Assembly (NCBI RefSeq): GCF_001399675.1
Contig: NZ_LJCO01000033.1
Coordinates: forward strand, 62,001 to 126,000
DNA length: 64,000 bases
From: Paenalicyclobacillus ferrooxydans
GTDB taxonomy: Bacteria > Bacillota > Bacilli > Alicyclobacillales > Alicyclobacillaceae
Reading direction: 5' to 3'
Below, one piece after another: positions 61,555 through 64,000 of this stretch. Position numbers and translations under genes: made by a program. Below the pieces are notes generated by a model that saw nothing but the letters and a program-made list of their open reading frames with translations, searched no databases and was not told the origin of the DNA. Position 1 is the first letter of the stretch. The number at the start of each line of letters is the position of its first letter.

Positions 61555-63927
61555 ATGATTCGTGAAATATACGATCGCCAGATGAGTACCGGGGTCGCAA
61601 GCAGGGCCGACAATGGTGACCCGCAGGGCCAGCAGAGTACGGGAGCCGCAAGCAACATCTCGGATAGCGACCGAGGCCAGCACCGGACGTGGGTCCTTGA
61701 GACCAAGTCGTCCGCGTATTGTATTGCGGTCGCCAACGGCTCACCGATGTCCACCGGATCGGCCTCACAATTGGTTCACCTATACTGGGGGCCGACGTTG
61801 CCGCGCGATGAGGATTACATACAACACATTACGTTTCCTGAACGGAGCAGTTTTGACTACGCGCCGCTCATCTGGCCGCATGAGTACCGGCCGTGGCACG
61901 GCCGCATGTACCAGGAGCCGTCTCTGAGGGTAACATTTTCAGACGGAACGCGGGACGTGGCATGGAAGTTTGAGCGTGCTGAAGTGGCAGCTATGAAGGA
62001 TACGCATCGATTGACCCTTTGCTTCTCCGATCCGAAAGGCCTCGACATCAAACTCCACTACGAAACGCGGGACGAGCAGGACGTAATCGCCCGCTGGGTA
62101 GAAGTAACAAACGTGTCTCAGGATATCGTGCAAGTTACCCATTTGTCGTCAGCGGTCTGGAGCTTGCCCATCCTGCCGGCATACCGCACCACGACCGTCT
62201 ACGGAGACTGGGGGCGGGAGTTCCAACTGCAGCGTTCGTTCCTATCTTACGGCAAGCAGGTGATTGAGAGCCGCAAGGGACATACCAGCCATCAAACGAA
62301 CCCGCTTTTCATGCTTGACAGCGGGAACGCGAATGAGGAGTCTGGCGACGTTTGGTTTGGAGCTCTTGCATGGAGCGGGAACTGGAAAATCGCATTTGAG
62401 CGCAACACCCACAATCAGTTGTCTGTGTCTGGCGGCTTAAACGACTTTGACTTTGTGAGTGTACTTGGCCCAAGGGAAAAAGTGGCTTCACCGCATTTTT
62501 ATGCGGGGTACACGAATGACGGGTTTGGCGGTGCGAGTCGGGAGATGCACAGGTTGGCGCATCGGATTCAAGAGGAATTTGGGACAAAGGAACGCCCGAC
62601 ACCGGTGTTGTACAATTCCTGGGAAGCGACGTACTTCGATGTCAACGAACCGGATCAGATGAAACTTGCCGAGATTGCGGCTGACCTCGGCGTTGAATTG
62701 TTTGTCGTGGATGACGGCTGGTTCGGTCGGCGCAATTCGGACACTGCCGGCCTTGGAGACTGGACGGTCAACCCGGAAAAGTTTCCAGACGGGCTCGATC
62801 CGTTGATTCGCCACGTGCAAGGCCTTGGTATGAAATTTGGCATCTGGGTGGAGCCGGAGATGGTGAACCCAGACAGTGATCTGTACAGGGCGCATCCGGA
62901 CTGGGTATTGCACTTCCCGGATCGAGACAGGACGCTGGCTCGACATCAGGCAGTCCTCGACTACTCGAATCAGGCTGTACGAGATCACATTTTCGGGCTC
63001 CTCGACGAGCTGCTCTCGCGCCACTCAATTGCTTTTGTGAAATGGGATATGAATCGACCTCTGACAGAGCCTGGGTCTGCCACGCTGGCACCAGACATGC
63101 AACCTGAAGTCTGGACGCGGCACGTCGAGGGTTTGTATGAAATTTTGGGACGACTTCACACCCGACATCCGAACGTTGTGTTTGAGTCATGCAGTGGAGG
63201 AGGCGGTCGTGTCGATCTCGCGATGCTCCAATTCGCCTCCCAGTTCTGGACAAGCGACAACACGGACGCCTATGACAGGTTGCGCATTCAGGAGGGTTTC
63301 AGCTATGCCTATCCTGCGTCCACCATGCGGGCTTGGGTGACGGATTCGCCGCAGTTCATGAATCATCGAAAGGTGCCGCTCGTGTTCCGCTTTCACAGTG
63401 CCATGATGGGCGCCCTCGGAATCGGTGCGGACATCTCACAGTGGACGACGGAGGAACGCGAGGAAGCCGCCAAACGGGTGGAGCTTTACAAGACCATTCG
63501 ACACCTTGTCACAGACGGCGAATTGTATCGTTTGTTGTCGCCGACGTTTGGCACGGTATCCGGGGCTGACACAGGTGGCATTGGTGCGGGATACGGTGGC
63601 GGATATGGGGTTGCATCAGGAGATGCGGGTGCATGGTCAGCGGTCGAATACGCAGACCAGAAAGGAACCGAGGCAGTTGTTTTTGTGCTTGGTCGCGGAA
63701 CACAATATGGTGATCCGACACCTGTCATTCGTCCTGTCGGCCTCGACGATAACATGGTTTATACACTCGAGGTGCTTGATGTCCATACGGCAGATGAGCA
63801 ACGCTTCTACGGCATGTGGGACCTTGCGCCGCGGTCAGGGTTGGCGTGGGCTCGGATGGGTTTCCGGCTTCTCTTGCGTGGGGACTACGCGAGTGCCATC
63901 ATACGGTTTAAAGCGGTCGTGGAATGA
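61555..63927 (+). CDS. Alpha-galactosidase, GH36
   Basis: 790 residues. N-terminal beta-supersandwich (LVHLYWGPTLPRDEDY, YAPLIWPHEYRPWHG), TIM barrel with FVVDDGWFGRRN, nucleophile Asp498 in VKWDMNR, FESCSGGGGRVDLAML and acid/base Asp568 in WTSDNTDAYDRL. Removes alpha-1,6-galactose from raffinose-type sugars or galactomannan in the cytoplasm. Two unusual insertions: a 17-residue repeat pair near the N-terminus (residues 11-44, DNA 61585-61686) and a Gly-rich stretch at about 670-690 (GIGAGYGGGYGVASGD). ATG with CAGGAGGGACAGC upstream. Last gene of the operon in the window. Confidence 0.95.
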   Translation: MIREIYDRQMSTGVASRADNGDPQGQQSTGAASNISDSDRGQHRTWVLETKSSAYCIAVANGSPMSTGSASQLVHLYWGPTLPRDEDYIQHITFPERSSFDYAPLIWPHEYRPWHGRMYQEPSLRVTFSDGTRDVAWKFERAEVAAMKDTHRLTLCFSDPKGLDIKLHYETRDEQDVIARWVEVTNVSQDIVQVTHLSSAVWSLPILPAYRTTTVYGDWGREFQLQRSFLSYGKQVIESRKGHTSHQTNPLFMLDSGNANEESGDVWFGALAWSGNWKIAFERNTHNQLSVSGGLNDFDFVSVLGPREKVASPHFYAGYTNDGFGGASREMHRLAHRIQEEFGTKERPTPVLYNSWEATYFDVNEPDQMKLAEIAADLGVELFVVDDGWFGRRNSDTAGLGDWTVNPEKFPDGLDPLIRHVQGLGMKFGIWVEPEMVNPDSDLYRAHPDWVLHFPDRDRTLARHQAVLDYSNQAVRDHIFGLLDELLSRHSIAFVKWDMNRPLTEPGSATLAPDMQPEVWTRHVEGLYEILGRLHTRHPNVVFESCSGGGGRVDLAMLQFASQFWTSDNTDAYDRLRIQEGFSYAYPASTMRAWVTDSPQFMNHRKVPLVFRFHSAMMGALGIGADISQWTTEEREEAAKRVELYKTIRHLVTDGELYRLLSPTFGTVSGADTGGIGAGYGGGYGVASGDAGAWSAVEYADQKGTEAVVFVLGRGTQYGDPTPVIRPVGLDDNMVYTLEVLDVHTADEQRFYGMWDLAPRSGLAWARMGFRLLLRGDYASAIIRFKAVVE
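61585..61686 (+). repeat. 51-bp in-frame duplication at the start of the GH36 gene
   Basis: Two 51-bp units, each coding 17 residues beginning STG-A/V-AS and ending in GQ; a third STGSAS seed occurs about 65 residues in. The copies have diverged. Confidence 0.8.
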
Positions 63928-64000
63928 CCTGTTGGTGTTTTGGACGGCGTAAAATGGATTGCGTGGAATGGGCCGGGCCGGAGCACATGCAGGCCCACAG

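Overview
The window looks like a chromosomal segment of a spore-forming, flagellated member of the Bacillota, most likely Alicyclobacillaceae or a close relative. This rests on FlhF/FlhG, a Bacillus-type short FlgE, two YjcZ-type mini-proteins, GlpP, an FadR/YsiA-type TetR regulator, many GTG and TTG starts with strong Shine-Dalgarno sequences, and moderate GC. The genus is inferred, not proven. I saw no rRNA, tRNA, CRISPR array, transposase or phage structural gene.

Bases 1-15.7 kb are a flagellar/motility region with accessory genes. flhF (partial), flhG, a membrane-anchored MerR-like protein in a SwrB-like position, two FlgF/FlgG rod/hook proteins and a small membrane protein come first. 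Then follow a stand-alone DGQHR-domain (DndB-like) gene, one reverse-strand orphan and a tight operon of four unrecognised genes (4.6-8.4 kb). Motility genes resume with motA, motB, fliP, a lytic transglycosylase, fliL and flgE. On the reverse strand lie a two-OB-fold SSB-like protein with two Cys pairs and two small unknown genes.

Bases 15.9-24.2 kb are mixed metabolism: an FAD-linked oxidoreductase, two YjcZ mini-proteins missed by length cut-offs, a SetA-like MFS transporter, a class V aminotransferase, a two-subunit 3-oxoacid CoA-transferase, an EAL-domain protein, and a striking 135-bp tandem repeat.

Bases 24.2-50.8 kb are dominated by fatty-acid activation and acyl-CoA metabolism: five acyl-CoA synthetase paralogues, an acyl-CoA dehydrogenase, an FadR-like TetR regulator with a convincing operator/promoter, and an acyl-CoA carboxylase beta subunit. 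Between them lie a GH4 glycosidase, a BadF-type sugar kinase, glpD with a terminator in its leader, and glpP. PBP2, a glycosyltransferase and a phosphotriesterase-like lactonase also occur here.

Bases 51.5-63.9 kb form a galactoside-utilisation locus: GH42 beta-galactosidase, then an operon with a lipoprotein binding protein, two CUT1 permeases (no ATPase), a LacI regulator, a GH2 glycosidase and a GH36 alpha-galactosidase. A clear sigma-A promoter with a LacI-type operator at the start point precedes the operon.

The most unusual feature of the whole window is the density of short tandem repeats from about 22 kb onward. Periods of 8, 12, 13, 17, 35, 43, 52 and 135 bp occur between genes, often with identical copies. 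In-frame relatives of 12, 15, 18 and 51 bp have expanded inside otherwise ordinary metabolic enzymes as low-complexity insertions.
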